In this document: positions 8,479-18,388 of the stretch, one piece after another
Layout: each line of letters begins with the position of its first letter
How positions within the stretch are numbered: position 1 is the stretch's first letter
Assembly (NCBI GenBank): GCA_021582295.1
Contig: CP091137.1
Location: forward strand, 1,320,001 to 1,384,000
DNA from: Candidatus Thiovulum stygium
GTDB taxonomy: Bacteria; Campylobacterota; Campylobacteria; Campylobacterales; Thiovulaceae
Reading direction: 5' to 3'
Length of the DNA stretch: 64,000 nt
Program-made: the position numbers and the translations under genes
Notes under the pieces: generated by a model
What the model was told of the DNA's origin: nothing
The model's database searches: none
What the model saw: only the letters and a program-made list of their open reading frames with translations

Positions 8479-9542
8479 TAATAAACTTTTAGCTCATTAT
8501 AAAGAGAATCTCGTTCAACAGGAATAAATTCACTATCTCGAATCAATTCAACAAGTTTTTTAAGTTCAATTCCATTTTTTGAATCTGCTCCAGCGGATGA
8601 ATTTATAGTTTCTCGTTCGATTGTTCCATCAAGATCATTTGCTCCAAATTCTTGCGATAAAATTGCTAAATTTGTTGTTGAAGTTACCCAATAAGCTTTT
8701 ATATTTTTTATATTTTGTAAAACTATTCGACTAATTGCAATTGTTTTTAATATTTCAATTCCAGTTGCAAATTCTTGAACTTTTAAATAATTATTTTCAC
8801 TTTGATATAAAAGAGGAATAAAAGCATTAAAACCGCCAGTTTCATCTTGCAAATCTCGAAGCCGAATCATATGATCAATTCTATTTTTTCGAGTTTCGAC
8901 ATGACCAAAAAGCATAGTTGCATTTGATTTTTTACCTAAATTATGCCAAAGCTTATGAATTTTTAGCCAATCAGATGATGAAACTTTGCCTTTGCAAATA
9001 TAATCGCGAACAACCTCATCAAAAATTTCAGCACCGCCACCTGGCATTGAATCAACACCGTTTTCAATCATCATATTTAGAATGTCTTGATAGCTATATT
9101 TATGTTCTGTTGCCAAAAAATGAACTTCAGCAGCGGTTAAAGCTTTAATATGAATATTTGGAAATTCATTTTTAATTCTTTTGAAAATATCAAGATACCA
9201 ATCTAAATCTACTTGATTATTATGGGCAGAAACTATATGGACTTCACTAATTCCATTTTTTGATGAGGTTCTAACAATGTTCATAATTTCATCATGACTC
9301 ATTGTATATGGATTCGGATTTTTTCGATTTGCACTATAAGCACAAAATTTACAAATATCTTTGCAAATATTTGTCGGATTTATATGACGATTTATATTAA
9401 AATAGCTTTTTCGTCCATGTAAATTTTCTCGAATCGTTCCTGCAAGTTTGCCAAGAGTATAAATATCGAGATCATAAAGTAAAACAGCTTCTTCAATAGA
9501 GAGCTTTTCCCCTTTTTCAACTTTAGTAATTAAATTTTTCAA
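8478..9542 (-). CDS. mqnE: aminofutalosine synthase MqnE (radical SAM)
   Basis: Second step of the futalosine route to menaquinone: joins a SAM-derived adenosyl radical to carboxyvinyl-oxybenzoate. Seen are NRHINPTNICKDICKFCAYS near residues 51-70 with the CxxxCxxC iron-sulfur motif, SEVHIVSAHN near 103, PGGGAEIFDEVVRD near 168, ATMLFGHVETRKNRIDHM near 208 and LQDETGGFNAFIPL near 232. These match MqnE better than MqnC. Length 354. TTG start at 9540-9542 overlaps the def stop (TTGA). Menaquinone by this route is typical of Campylobacterota. Confidence 0.9.
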   Translation of the reverse strand: MKNLITKVEKGEKLSIEEAVLLYDLDIYTLGKLAGTIRENLHGRKSYFNINRHINPTNICKDICKFCAYSANRKNPNPYTMSHDEIMNIVRTSSKNGISEVHIVSAHNNQVDLDWYLDIFKRIKNEFPNIHIKALTAAEVHFLATEHKYSYQDILNMMIENGVDSMPGGGAEIFDEVVRDYICKGKVSSSDWLKIHKLWHNLGKKSNATMLFGHVETRKNRIDHMIRLRDLQDETGGFNAFIPLLYQSENNYLKVQEFATGIEILKTIAISRIVLQNIKNIKAYWVTSTTNLAILSQEFGANDLDGTIERETINSSAGADSKNGIELKKLVELIRDSEFIPVERDSLYNELKVY

Positions 9543-10084
9543 GATTGTTCAACTTTTCGATTTCTTATTTCTCTATCAAATTTTTTTCTTTTTAGATATG
9601 AGAGTTTTTCAATAAATAATTTTCCTTCAAGATGATCAAATTCATGCTGAAAAGCAATAGCTTTTAAACCATCAAATTCTTTAATAATTTTTTCACCAAA
9701 TCTATTAAAATATTGAACTTTAATTATATTAAATCTTTCGATAGTTTCATAAAATTTTGGAACACTTAAACAGCCTTCTTCATAAGTAGTTTTGCCGTGA
9801 GTTTCAAGAATAACAGGATTAATAAATTCTATTAAATTTTCAATCAGATATTCTGTTTCAATGTCGCCATCACTATTTTTTTTATTTGTTTCAACAGGAA
9901 CATTAATAATAAAAACTCGTTTTGGAATGCCAATTTGAATTGAAGCGAGACCGATACCATTTTTATCAATCATCGTATCTAGCATGTCGTTAAGTAAAAA
10001 ATGAAGTTCATTATTGAATTCTGAAACTTCAATAGACCTCATTTTCAATCGTTTATCTGGATAAGTAATAATTTCTCTAATCAT
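9539..10084 (-). CDS. def: peptide deformylase
   Basis: Removes the formyl group from the N-terminal methionine of new proteins. All three metal-site motifs are present: GIGLASIQIG near residue 43 (usual GxGLAAxQ, with Ser for the second Ala), EEGCLSVP near 116 with the cysteine ligand, and QHEFDHLEG near 152 with the two histidines and the catalytic glutamate. 181 residues. Four bases downstream of murE. Confidence 0.95.
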   Translation of the reverse strand: MIREIITYPDKRLKMRSIEVSEFNNELHFLLNDMLDTMIDKNGIGLASIQIGIPKRVFIINVPVETNKKNSDGDIETEYLIENLIEFINPVILETHGKTTYEEGCLSVPKFYETIERFNIIKVQYFNRFGEKIIKEFDGLKAIAFQHEFDHLEGKLFIEKLSYLKRKKFDREIRNRKVEQS

Positions 10085-10088
10085 TTAT

Positions 10089-11399
10089 TTATAATCCTAA
10101 TTTTAAATTTATAAGTTCTCGAGCAATTTCTCTATCATCAAATTTAAAATATTTATCATAAATAATTTGATAAGGTTCATCGCCTTTGCCAAGAATCATA
10201 AGAACTCCGTTATCGTGATCAATTAAATCTAAACCTCGAGCAATAGCTTTTTTACGATCAATAATAATTTCAACATTATTTTTATTTTCAATACCATTTA
10301 TAATTTCATTTATAATTAAATCAGGATCTTCATTTCTAGGGTTATCAGTTGTAATAATTACATATTCAGAATACTTTTGAGCAATTTTGCCCATTAAAGG
10401 TCGTTTAGTTTTATCGCGATCACCACCAGCTCCAAAAACAGTAACAATTTTGCGATTGCTAACAGAACTTAAAACTTGTTCGAAACCATCAGGAGTATGA
10501 GCGAAATCAACGATAACAAGAGGTTCTCGACTAACACTTTCCATTCGTCCAGCAACACCACCAAAATTTTCAACTTGATCACAAATTTCTCGAAGAGATT
10601 TATCAGTTAATAATTTTATTCCGCCAATTGCACCTAAAATATTATATAAATTAAACATTCCATATAATTGACTATGAAAATCTTCAACTTCAGATTTATA
10701 TTGCAAAACAGCTGAAACACCATCTTTTAGCGAATAGGCAATAGCTTTAAAATTAGAGCCATTTTCAACAGAATAACTAAAGCCATTTATTAAATTATAT
10801 TTAATATTTTTATCATCACTATTAATTAACTTTAAAGATTCATCAGCGAAAAAGCTATTTTTAACAGAAATATATTCAGCCATAGTTTTATGAAAATCAA
10901 GATGATCACCAGTAATATTCGTATGAATTTTTAGGGCAAAATCAAGAGTTTCAATTCGTTTTTGAACAATTGCATGAGAACTGACTTCCATGACAAAATA
11001 GTCGCAATTTTCATAAACAGCTTGATAAATGTGTCTATAAGTTTCTAAGATTGGAGGAGTTGTTAAACTTCGTGTTTCGACTTGTTTATCATTAATAAAA
11101 AATCCTCGAGTTCCTTGAAGAGCAACTTTATAACCTAAGTCTAATAAAATAGAATAAATTAGTGATGAGGTCGTAGTTTTACCATTTGTTCCAGTAATAC
11201 CAATAATTTTTATTTTTGATAAACCAAATATTTTACTTAATTCAGAAATATCAACTCGACAACAACATTTATCGCTATTAAAATTGCTATTTTGAGACGA
11301 AACAACAAAAGCGGTTTCGGTATCGCATTCTCGAGAATCATCAGTTAAATATTTATAATTTTCCGTTTCTGATTCGATAGCTATTTTATTTTTGTTCAT
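10089..11399 (-). CDS. murE: UDP-MurNAc-tripeptide synthetase
   Basis: Adds the third amino acid, almost certainly meso-diaminopimelate, to UDP-MurNAc-L-Ala-D-Glu. Seen are the ATP loop GITGTNGKTTTSS near residue 62, MEVSSHAIVQKRI near 138, GDHLDFHKTMAEYISVK near 165, VDFAHTPDGFEQVL near 298 and TTDNPRNEDPD near 352; DNPR is the DAP-recognising motif. 436 residues, shorter than E. coli MurE (495) because the N-terminal domain is small. Start codon overlaps the TPR gene stop by four bases. GATGAGGT at 11164 encodes TSS on the opposite strand, next to the P-loop. Confidence 0.94.
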   Translation of the reverse strand: MNKNKIAIESETENYKYLTDDSRECDTETAFVVSSQNSNFNSDKCCCRVDISELSKIFGLSKIKIIGITGTNGKTTTSSLIYSILLDLGYKVALQGTRGFFINDKQVETRSLTTPPILETYRHIYQAVYENCDYFVMEVSSHAIVQKRIETLDFALKIHTNITGDHLDFHKTMAEYISVKNSFFADESLKLINSDDKNIKYNLINGFSYSVENGSNFKAIAYSLKDGVSAVLQYKSEVEDFHSQLYGMFNLYNILGAIGGIKLLTDKSLREICDQVENFGGVAGRMESVSREPLVIVDFAHTPDGFEQVLSSVSNRKIVTVFGAGGDRDKTKRPLMGKIAQKYSEYVIITTDNPRNEDPDLIINEIINGIENKNNVEIIIDRKKAIARGLDLIDHDNGVLMILGKGDEPYQIIYDKYFKFDDREIARELINLKLGL

Positions 11400-11980
11400 T
11401 GTTTTTTACCAGAATTATGTAATTTTCTTTTTATAAATCTTAAACTTTTATCAGCTGGAAAATTAGCCATAGCATTTTCAAGATAATTCAAAGCAATATT
11501 ATGAAAGCCATAATTTATTAAATTATTTAATAATTCTAAAAGCTCTTTTCTATTTGTTATTATAAGTTTTGTGCTAAAAAGCACATCTTCAAAACCTTTT
11601 TTAAAACCTTTATAATGAACAACATAATCTTTAAATTCAGAATATGAAATTCCATCGGTTAAAGCCAATTGTTGAGCTAAAACATGTTGTTCTAAGTTTT
11701 TATTAGCTTCAATTTTTCCATCAAGTGTATCTAAAATAGATTCTATAATATCTTCAGAATTTTTAGATGTATCTTTAATAATAGAATAATATTCATAAAG
11801 AGTTTCAGCTCCTTGTTCATGATTCATAACCATTTCTGTTAAAATAGTTAGAACTTTAGCTCTTCGATTATTAGGATCTTGTTCTAAAATTTGAGAATAA
11901 TTATAAATAGCTTGTGAATATTTTGCTTCATTGAAAAATCGTTCAGCATCTTGAAACAATTTTTGTTCAGCTATTTTCAT
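11396..11980 (-). CDS. tetratricopeptide-like protein of unknown function
   Basis: 194 residues, helical. Residues 5-40 (AERFFNEAKYSQAIYNYSQI) form one clear TPR unit, and later segments look like degenerate repeats. No signal peptide. It sits between nfu and murE. From memory, a protein of unknown function occupies the same place in Campylobacter jejuni, so it is a conserved neighbour rather than an accessory gene. The role is unknown; a scaffold is plausible. Confidence 0.7.
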   Translation of the reverse strand: MKIAEQKLFQDAERFFNEAKYSQAIYNYSQILEQDPNNRRAKVLTILTEMVMNHEQGAETLYEYYSIIKDTSKNSEDIIESILDTLDGKIEANKNLEQHVLAQQLALTDGISYSEFKDYVVHYKGFKKGFEDVLFSTKLIITNRKELLELLNNLINYGFHNIALNYLENAMANFPADKSLRFIKRKLHNSGKKQ

Positions 11981-12000
11981 TTAATTTATCTATCCTATAT

Positions 12001-12276
12001 TTATAATTTATGAAGTTGTTCTTCCATTCCAAATGGAACATTAATAACTTGTAATTCAGGGTGAATATGAAGTTTTAAATCTCGTTCAACACCATATTTT
12101 AAAGTATCACCACTACTTGAACAACCAACACAAGCTCCCATCAACTGAACATATATTTTACTGTTTATCACATCTAAAAATCTTATATCTCCACCATCCA
12201 AAGCTAACTTTGGTCTAATTTTTTCAATTCTATTTTTAACAACGGGTTTTAATTCGTTATCTGTAAAAGGAATCAT
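12001..12276 (-). CDS. NifU C-terminal-domain iron-sulfur scaffold (Nfu)
   Basis: 91-residue protein consisting of the NifU C-terminal domain. Seen are LALDGGDIRFLDV near residue 24 and GACVGCSSSGDTLKYGVE near 48, whose CxxC binds a bridging iron-sulfur cluster for transfer to client proteins. First gene of the minus-strand run; divergent from batBC across a 120-base gap. Confidence 0.9.
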   Translation of the reverse strand: MIPFTDNELKPVVKNRIEKIRPKLALDGGDIRFLDVINSKIYVQLMGACVGCSSSGDTLKYGVERDLKLHIHPELQVINVPFGMEEQLHKL

Positions 12277-12396
12277 CTTTTTTTACTCTCTTTTTTAAAT
12301 ATTTCGGAAATTCTATCAAAAAGAGATTTTTAAGTGTAATAATCGCTTTGGTAAAATTTTAATAATTTTCTAATTTTGAAAGGTTTTTAATCACAC

Positions 12397-14304
12397 ATGG
12401 GATTCTCTTTTTTATATCCACAGTTTTTTCTCATGTTTTTACCGTCTCTATTTATATTAAGTTATACTTTTTTACTAAAACAAAAACATGAACAGAACTG
12501 GTTTAAGCCTGAAGTTTTAGAACTTTTAAAAAGTTCATCAGGCGGATTATCATTAAAAACAAGAAATATTTTTGGAATGTTTGCTATTTTTTTAATGATT
12601 GTTTCACTTTCAAGACCAGTTATATATAATGGTGAAATTGATGTAACTTCCGAAAGTATTGATATTACAATAGCACTTGATATTTCAAAATCTATGTTAG
12701 CCGAAGATGTTTATCCAAATCGTATTGAATTCGCAAAACGAAAAAGTATTGATTTTTTAGAACTTTTAGATAAAAATAGAATCGGAATTATAGCTTTTGC
12801 AAATGTTGGTTACACTGTTTCTCCAATGAGTTTTGATAAACGAAGCATCTCTTATTTAATTAATAATTTACAGCCAAAATTTATATCTGAAGCTGGAACT
12901 TCTATCGACAAATTATTAGATTCTGCTAAAAACTTTTTAGATAAAAGCAGTGATAAATATCTAATAATTTTTACAGATGGTGGCGATGCACTTAATTATG
13001 ATAATGAAATTGAAATTGCAAAAAAATTAGGTATAAAAATTTTTATTGTTGGAATTGGTTCAAATGGCGGTTCTCCAATAAAAGATGAAACAGGTAAATT
13101 TATCACTGATGGTGATTTAATTGTTATTTCAAAATATAATTCAGCTATTGAAAAATTAGCAACTGAAACAGATGGGATTATAGTTAGAGCTTCAACAAAT
13201 AATCGAGATATAAAAGAACTCGCAGATTATATTAAAAATCTTAAAAGTTCTAATAATAAAATAGACAAATTAAAATTATATGAGGAGTTATATATTTATC
13301 CAATAATCATAACCATAGTTTTATTATTTCCAATATTTTTTTCGTTACCAAATTTTCGTTCTATGATTTTACGAAATCGTAATAGAAGTGCAATTTTGAT
13401 ATATTTTGCTCTATTTTTATCATATTCTGATAATATTCAAGCTTCTATTTTTGATTGGTATTATCTAAAAAATGCAAATGATAATTTTCAAAATGGCAAC
13501 TATAACGAGGCTATTAAAAATTATAAAAATCTACAAGATGGCGATGATGTAAATTTTAATATTGGAGTTGCTCAATATCACGATGAAAATATCTCTGAAG
13601 CTATAAAATATTTTGAAAAAGTTAATGGCAGTTTGAAACAATCTGCAATTTATAATATTGCTAATTCTCAAGTTAGAAATAATGAACTTGAAAAAGCTAA
13701 AAATAGTTATGAAGAAGCTCTTAAATTTGGTGAAAATCCTAAAATTCGAGAAAATCTTGAATGGGTTAAAAATAAATTAAAACAAAAAGATAACAACCAA
13801 ACTAACGAAGCAGATCAAGATCAAAATAGTTCTAAACAAAATAAAGAGAAAAGTCCTAATCAAGATAAAGATAGCAAAAATCAAAAAAATAGTGATCAAA
13901 AAGAGCAAAATTCTGAAAAATCCGATAAATCTGAATCGAAATCAGAAAATGATAAAAATAGCGATAAAACTGATAAAAAAGGTGAAAATAGTAGCGATAG
14001 CAAAACTGATAAAGATAATCTAGAATCAGATTCTACAAATAGTAAAAATGATGATCAAAAAGAGAATAATAATTCTCATAATGATAAAATCACCGCTCAA
14101 GAAAATAATAAAAATATTGATATGAATGAATCTAATCTAACTAATGAGAATATAGTTTCTTCTGAAGCTGTGGATCAAGAAAGTCGAGAAAATATTCATG
14201 AACAACGAATTTTTAATATTTTAAATGATCATAAAGGGGGAACTAAAATTTATATGATTCCTACAAATGTTGATGGAGTTAAAAACAATGTTAAGCCATG
14301 GTAA
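12397..14304 (+). CDS. BatB-BatC fusion: membrane VWA protein with TPR and charged tail
   Basis: 635 residues. An N-terminal membrane segment is followed by a von Willebrand A domain (about 88-290) with an intact MIDAS: DISKSM near 92, the Thr of AGTSID near 168 and FTDGGD near 190. Then come transmembrane segments near 300-350, TPR-like repeats (FQNGNYNEAIKNY, NNELEKAKNSYEEAL) at about 365-460, and a low-complexity tail rich in N, K, D, S, E and Q to about 590. This combines what are usually batB and batC of the Bacteroides aerotolerance operon. It is followed by batD, as in known Bat operons. RBS AAAGG. Confidence 0.8.
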   Translation: MGFSFLYPQFFLMFLPSLFILSYTFLLKQKHEQNWFKPEVLELLKSSSGGLSLKTRNIFGMFAIFLMIVSLSRPVIYNGEIDVTSESIDITIALDISKSMLAEDVYPNRIEFAKRKSIDFLELLDKNRIGIIAFANVGYTVSPMSFDKRSISYLINNLQPKFISEAGTSIDKLLDSAKNFLDKSSDKYLIIFTDGGDALNYDNEIEIAKKLGIKIFIVGIGSNGGSPIKDETGKFITDGDLIVISKYNSAIEKLATETDGIIVRASTNNRDIKELADYIKNLKSSNNKIDKLKLYEELYIYPIIITIVLLFPIFFSLPNFRSMILRNRNRSAILIYFALFLSYSDNIQASIFDWYYLKNANDNFQNGNYNEAIKNYKNLQDGDDVNFNIGVAQYHDENISEAIKYFEKVNGSLKQSAIYNIANSQVRNNELEKAKNSYEEALKFGENPKIRENLEWVKNKLKQKDNNQTNEADQDQNSSKQNKEKSPNQDKDSKNQKNSDQKEQNSEKSDKSESKSENDKNSDKTDKKGENSSDSKTDKDNLESDSTNSKNDDQKENNNSHNDKITAQENNKNIDMNESNLTNENIVSSEAVDQESRENIHEQRIFNILNDHKGGTKIYMIPTNVDGVKNNVKPW

Positions 14305-15759
14305 TTTTTTAAAAAAGTCTCTTCTGTTTTTATTTTAACTGCTGTTTATAATCTTTTTGGTGAAGTTAAAGTTGAAATGTATCCAAAAAATATTGTTCGC
14401 GGAACTTCAGCTGAATTTATAATTACTGTTTCTGGTTCAAAAATTGTTGATCCTAAAATTTCAAAACTTGCTGGTTATAAAATTGATGCTGTTTCAACAG
14501 AGAGCTTTTATCATAATATAAATGGCACTGTAAATAATGGCAAAAAATTCAAATATCGTTTTATGCCTGAACAGAGTGGAAAAATAGAACCAATTAAATT
14601 TGAAGTTGATGGTAATGAAGAATTTTCTGATGAGGTTGTTTTTTCTGTTGTTGAACCTACTTTTAAAGGAAATGAACCTTATTCTGTTCAATTATCTTCT
14701 CAAAAAAATAGCTATTATTTAGGTGAAACTATAAAAATAGATATAAAATATCGAGAGCGAGATGATGCAAAAGTTATTGAACGAAGATATTCTGACCCAA
14801 CTGGAGAAAATCTATTATTAAAATCTAAAAGTGTGCCTAAAGAAAAAAGAGATGAAAATGGCTCTTTTATCGAAATGTCTTTATATTTAAATCCTCAAAA
14901 AGAGGGGCTTGTAACTTTAAATAGTGCCAAGATGAATATTGCAATTCGCGGACGAGATCGCGATAATTGGGGCTTCTTTTTTGATAATGTTAAATGGAAT
15001 GAAATCGTTTCAAATTCTCTAAATTTTAATATTTTGCCGTCGCCAACTCTTTTAGTTGGAAATTTTAAAATTTCTGCGACTCTTGATAAAAATGAGATAA
15101 ATTCTGGTGAAGCTATAAATTTATTTATAGATATCGAAGGTGAAGGAAATTTAGAAGATTTTCAGCCATTTAAACTTAATTTACAAGATGCTTTAGTTTA
15201 TGCTGATAAACCTGAATATAATAGTTCGATTAATTCTAATGGTAAATTAATATCTAAATTGAGAAATAAATTTGCAGTTGTTTTGGAAAAAAATATCACG
15301 ATTCCATCATTTAAAATCGAATTTTTTAATCCTGTTACGAAAAAAATTGAAACTCAAGAAACAGCAAAATTTGACATTAAAGTTAATGAACGAAAAATTT
15401 TTCAAGATGAAAAAAATGATGTCGTAAATAAAAATATAGATATTAAAAACGATATTAAAATAAATTATAATATATATCTATATGTTTTACTATCATTTTT
15501 AGCTGGAATTATTACTTCTGGTATATTTATGAGTTTTAAAAATGGCAAAATTAGAGAATTTATATCTATTTTAAAATTTACAAAACGAGAACGAGAACTT
15601 CTTCAAAGAATTCTGCCTTATGTTGGTTCTAATAATGAAATTAGAGAAATTGCTGAAAAACTATCTAAAAAACTTAATGGAGATAATTCAGTAAAAATAT
15701 CTTTTAAAGATATTAATAAAATATTAAAAAGGCTAGAAAATGAAAATCCTAATCGTTAG
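14288..15759 (+). CDS. BatD-like aerotolerance protein (reading frame interrupted near start)
   Basis: The main open frame from 14305 codes for a signal-peptide core (VSSVFILTAVYNLFG), a long beta-rich periplasmic region and a transmembrane helix near the C-terminus (IYLYVLLSFLAGIITSGIF), the BatD plan. It has no start codon: the frame begins right after the batBC stop. ATG at 14288-14290, inside batBC, reads MLSHGNFLKK and reaches the correct frame only after a -1 change in the T6A6 run at 14305-14316; in that frame the run includes A AAA AAG. Either one base is missing or ribosomes slip here. Full length would be 490 residues. The end overlaps waaC by 20 bases. Confidence 0.7.
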
Positions 15760-16749
15760 ATTAACCGCACTTGGTGATATTGTTCATTCGGCAGTTGTTC
15801 TTCAGTTTATAAAATCGCGAATTCAAAATATAGAAATTGATTGGTTGATTGAAGAGAGTTGGCGGGAAATTTTGGAATTTAATCCACATATTCGCAAAAT
15901 CAAAACAATTGATCTAAAATCTATAAAAGATGAATTGAGCATTTCAAAAATAAGTCCGCTTTATCATCAACTTCAAGAAATTCGTGAAGAAAAATATGAT
16001 CTAATTATAGATATGCAAGGTTTATTAAAGTCTGCAATAATTTCTAAAGTTATCGGAGCGAATAATATTCATGGTTTTTCTTATTCATCGGCAAAAGAGG
16101 GACTTTCGGCTCTTTTTTATACTTCGACCTCATCGATTAGTTATACAGAAAATAAAATTTGGAGAAATGCTAAATTAATTAATGACTCTCTAAAAATAGC
16201 TATATCTTTTGATGATATTTTAAAAAAGAGCCTCATCTTTTCTTTAAAAAAGAATTTAATGATGAGCTAAAATATAAAAATATAGATATAGTTTTCGTTA
16301 TTGGTTCAAGTATGAGTCAAAAAAATTATCCAAAAGAGAATTTTTTAAATATTGCTCGAGAATTAACTGATAGAAGTTTTTCGGTAATTTGGGGTAATAG
16401 TGGAGAATTTGAAATTGCAAGATGGCTTGAACAGAAATGCGAACGGCTTAGAGTTGCTCCAAAAATGAATCTGAATGAGTTAAAAAAATATCTTTCTCAA
16501 GCTTCTATTGTTGTCGGTAATGATACTGGTCCAACTCATATGGCTTGGGCTTTAAATGTGCCGTCTCTTATTCTTTTCGGAATGACTCCGCCTGAACAAA
16601 CAATCGAAACAACAATTAATCGATTTTTAAAATCTAGTTCTCTTGTTTCCCATAGACATTTAGATAAAAGTGATACTTCAATTGGAGAAATTCGAGTTAA
16701 TGATATTGTTAATGAAATTAGAGATATTTTAAATATTTCTAAAGTATAA
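15740..16749 (+). CDS. waaC: lipopolysaccharide heptosyltransferase I (frame interrupted)
   Basis: Transfers the first heptose to Kdo-lipid A. The N-terminal frame starts MKILIVRLTALGDIVHSAV, the hallmark of family 9 heptosyltransferases; the second frame has GNDTGPTHMAWALNVPSLIL and FGMTPPEQT. The two are joined by a -1 change at the A6 run 16222-16227 (context TTA AAA AAG AGC). Reading through gives ILKKEPHLFFKKEFNDEL and about 336 residues, the family length. A GATGAGGC near-match lies just after the break, and a full GATGAGGT at 16127-16134. Either a one-base deletion or slippage. Confidence 0.85.
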
Positions 16750-16760
16750 TTTAATTTATG

Positions 16761-16790
16761 TAGAACAGTTTAAATATATAAGCTGTTCTA
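16761..16790 (+). terminator. hairpin after waaC
   Basis: TAGAACAGTT and AGCTGTTCTA pair over ten positions with one G-U, around a ten-base loop, 12 bases after the waaC stop. The sequence after it is A/T-rich but lacks a clean T run, so termination is likely but not certain. Confidence 0.5.
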
Positions 16791-16816
16791 TAAAAATTAT
16801 AGTTCAAGGAGATTAA

Positions 16817-17799
16817 ATGAAAAATAAACTATATACTAAAAACAGTTCAAAATATATCTCTAAATTTGATGGTTTTCAAAATCTATCTTTTATCGATGTT
16901 TTATCGATGTTTTAAAATGGAAATTTGCAACTAGAAAAGATAAAAATATTTCAAATTTTAAACTAGAAAAATCTCTTGATTTTATAGGACTTCAAAGTCA
17001 AGATAATTTTATAACTTGTGATTTTATAGGACTTCAAAGTCAAGATAATTTTATAACTTGGCTTGGACATTCTTCTTTTTTAATTCAAATTAATAATATT
17101 AAAATATTGACTGACCCTGTTTTTGGAGATATCTATTTTCATAAAAGAATTTCAGAAATACCTTATAAAATAGAAGAGCTTGGAGAGATAAGTTTTATAT
17201 TAATTTCTCATTCGCATTATGATCATCTTGATATTAAATCGATTCGAGCAATTCAAAATCATTCGCCAAGAGTAACAATTATTTCTACTCTTGGAATGAG
17301 CAAATATTTTAAAAATTTAAATTTAAGAGTTATTGAACTTGATTGGTTTGAAAGTTTTGAAATCGATGAGGTAAAAATAGTTATGTTACCTGCAAAACAT
17401 TGGGGACGAAGAACTGCTTTTGATTTGAATAAAAGTTTATGGGGGAGTTTTTTAATAGATAAAATATATTTTGCTGGAGATACATCATATAGCGAACATT
17501 TTAAGATTATTGGAAATAAATATCAAATTGATATAGCTTTAATGCCAATTGGAGCCTATAAACCAGAACATATTATGAAACATAATCATATGAATCCAAT
17601 AGAAGCTATAAAAGGTTCAATTGATTTAAAGGCAATCAATGTGATTCCAATGCATTATGGAACTTTTAAACTTAGTGATGAATTGCTTTCTGAACCATTG
17701 CAATTATTTATAAAAGAGGCAGAAAGTTTAAATATTAAAATTAAACCTTTAAAACTTGGTGAAATATATTTTAGACAAAGAAAGCAATTAAATGGCTAA
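16817..17799 (+). CDS. metallo-beta-lactamase-fold hydrolase (frame broken by an 11-bp duplication)
   Basis: The intact part from 17107 carries SHSHYDHLDI (HxHxDH metal motif), AGDTSYSEHF and MHYGTF, typical of the UlaG / NAPE-PLD-like MBL branch, with WLGHSSFLIQ and ILTDPVFGD just upstream. Translation from ATG 16817-16819 (RBS AAGGAG) runs MKNKLYTKNSSKYIS and stops after an 11-bp tandem duplication near 16888-16909. Removing one copy restores one frame of 323 codons (FIDVLKWKFATRKDKN). A second, in-frame 42-bp duplication follows. As written the gene is broken unless it starts internally. Substrate unknown. Confidence 0.75.
16888..16909. repeat. 11-bp tandem duplication
   Basis: TTTTATCGATG occurs twice in direct tandem, followed by another TTTT. 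Eleven bases is not a multiple of three, so the duplication shifts the frame of the MBL-fold gene and produces an early stop at 16913-16915. Confidence 0.9.
16978..17061. repeat. 42-bp in-frame tandem duplication
   Basis: Copies at 16978-17019 and 17020-17061 differ only at the last base. Each codes DFIGLQSQDNFIT plus Cys or Trp, just before the conserved LGHSSF segment of the MBL-fold protein. The near identity indicates a recent event. Confidence 0.95.
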
Positions 17800-18376
17800 A
17801 AAAGATTGGCAAGAAATTATTAATAAAATTGATCTAAACATATTAAATGAATTTTTAAATTCGAATAGTTCATTTTTTCCCTCTGAAGAGTTTCTAAATC
17901 CTTTTTCAAAAGATTTGACAAATTTTAATTCTCAAAATTTACAAAAAGGTAATCCTGCTTCTTGGATACCCATATATAATAAAAATCATTTAAACGATTT
18001 TTTATTATATAACTCTTTAATGCCTATTCGTTCTGGTAGTGGTGAATTCTTTTTTTATAAAGGTTCTATTTTTTATTATCTGAACAATATAATATTTAAG
18101 TCAATCGATCTTTCTGAAATTCAACAAATAGAAAATTTTGTGCCTCTATCTTTACAAGTTGATTTTCAAAAAAATGAAAATGCTTTTTTAAATAAAGCTG
18201 TTAATTTAGGAATTATTAACCATTTTATAAACAAAGATGACTTGAAAGTTCTTGAAAAAGATTTAGGAAATCGTCTGCTTTATGGTCAATTTGGCAAAAT
18301 TAAAACAACTTTTAATTTAATGTTTAAAACTTCAAAAGGTGTTTTAGAGCCTTCTATACATAGAGTTTTAAAATAA
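17792..18376 (+). CDS. protein of unknown function
   Basis: 194 residues; no family recognised. Soluble-looking, rich in Asn, Phe, Leu and Ile, without signal peptide or membrane segment. Notable stretches are WQEIINKIDLNILNEFL at the start and NRLLYGQFGKIKTTFNLMF near the end. ATG overlaps the MBL gene stop by eight bases, so the two are probably translated together. Confidence 0.6.
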   Translation: MAKKDWQEIINKIDLNILNEFLNSNSSFFPSEEFLNPFSKDLTNFNSQNLQKGNPASWIPIYNKNHLNDFLLYNSLMPIRSGSGEFFFYKGSIFYYLNNIIFKSIDLSEIQQIENFVPLSLQVDFQKNENAFLNKAVNLGIINHFINKDDLKVLEKDLGNRLLYGQFGKIKTTFNLMFKTSKGVLEPSIHRVLK

Positions 18377-18388
18377 TATGATTATAAA

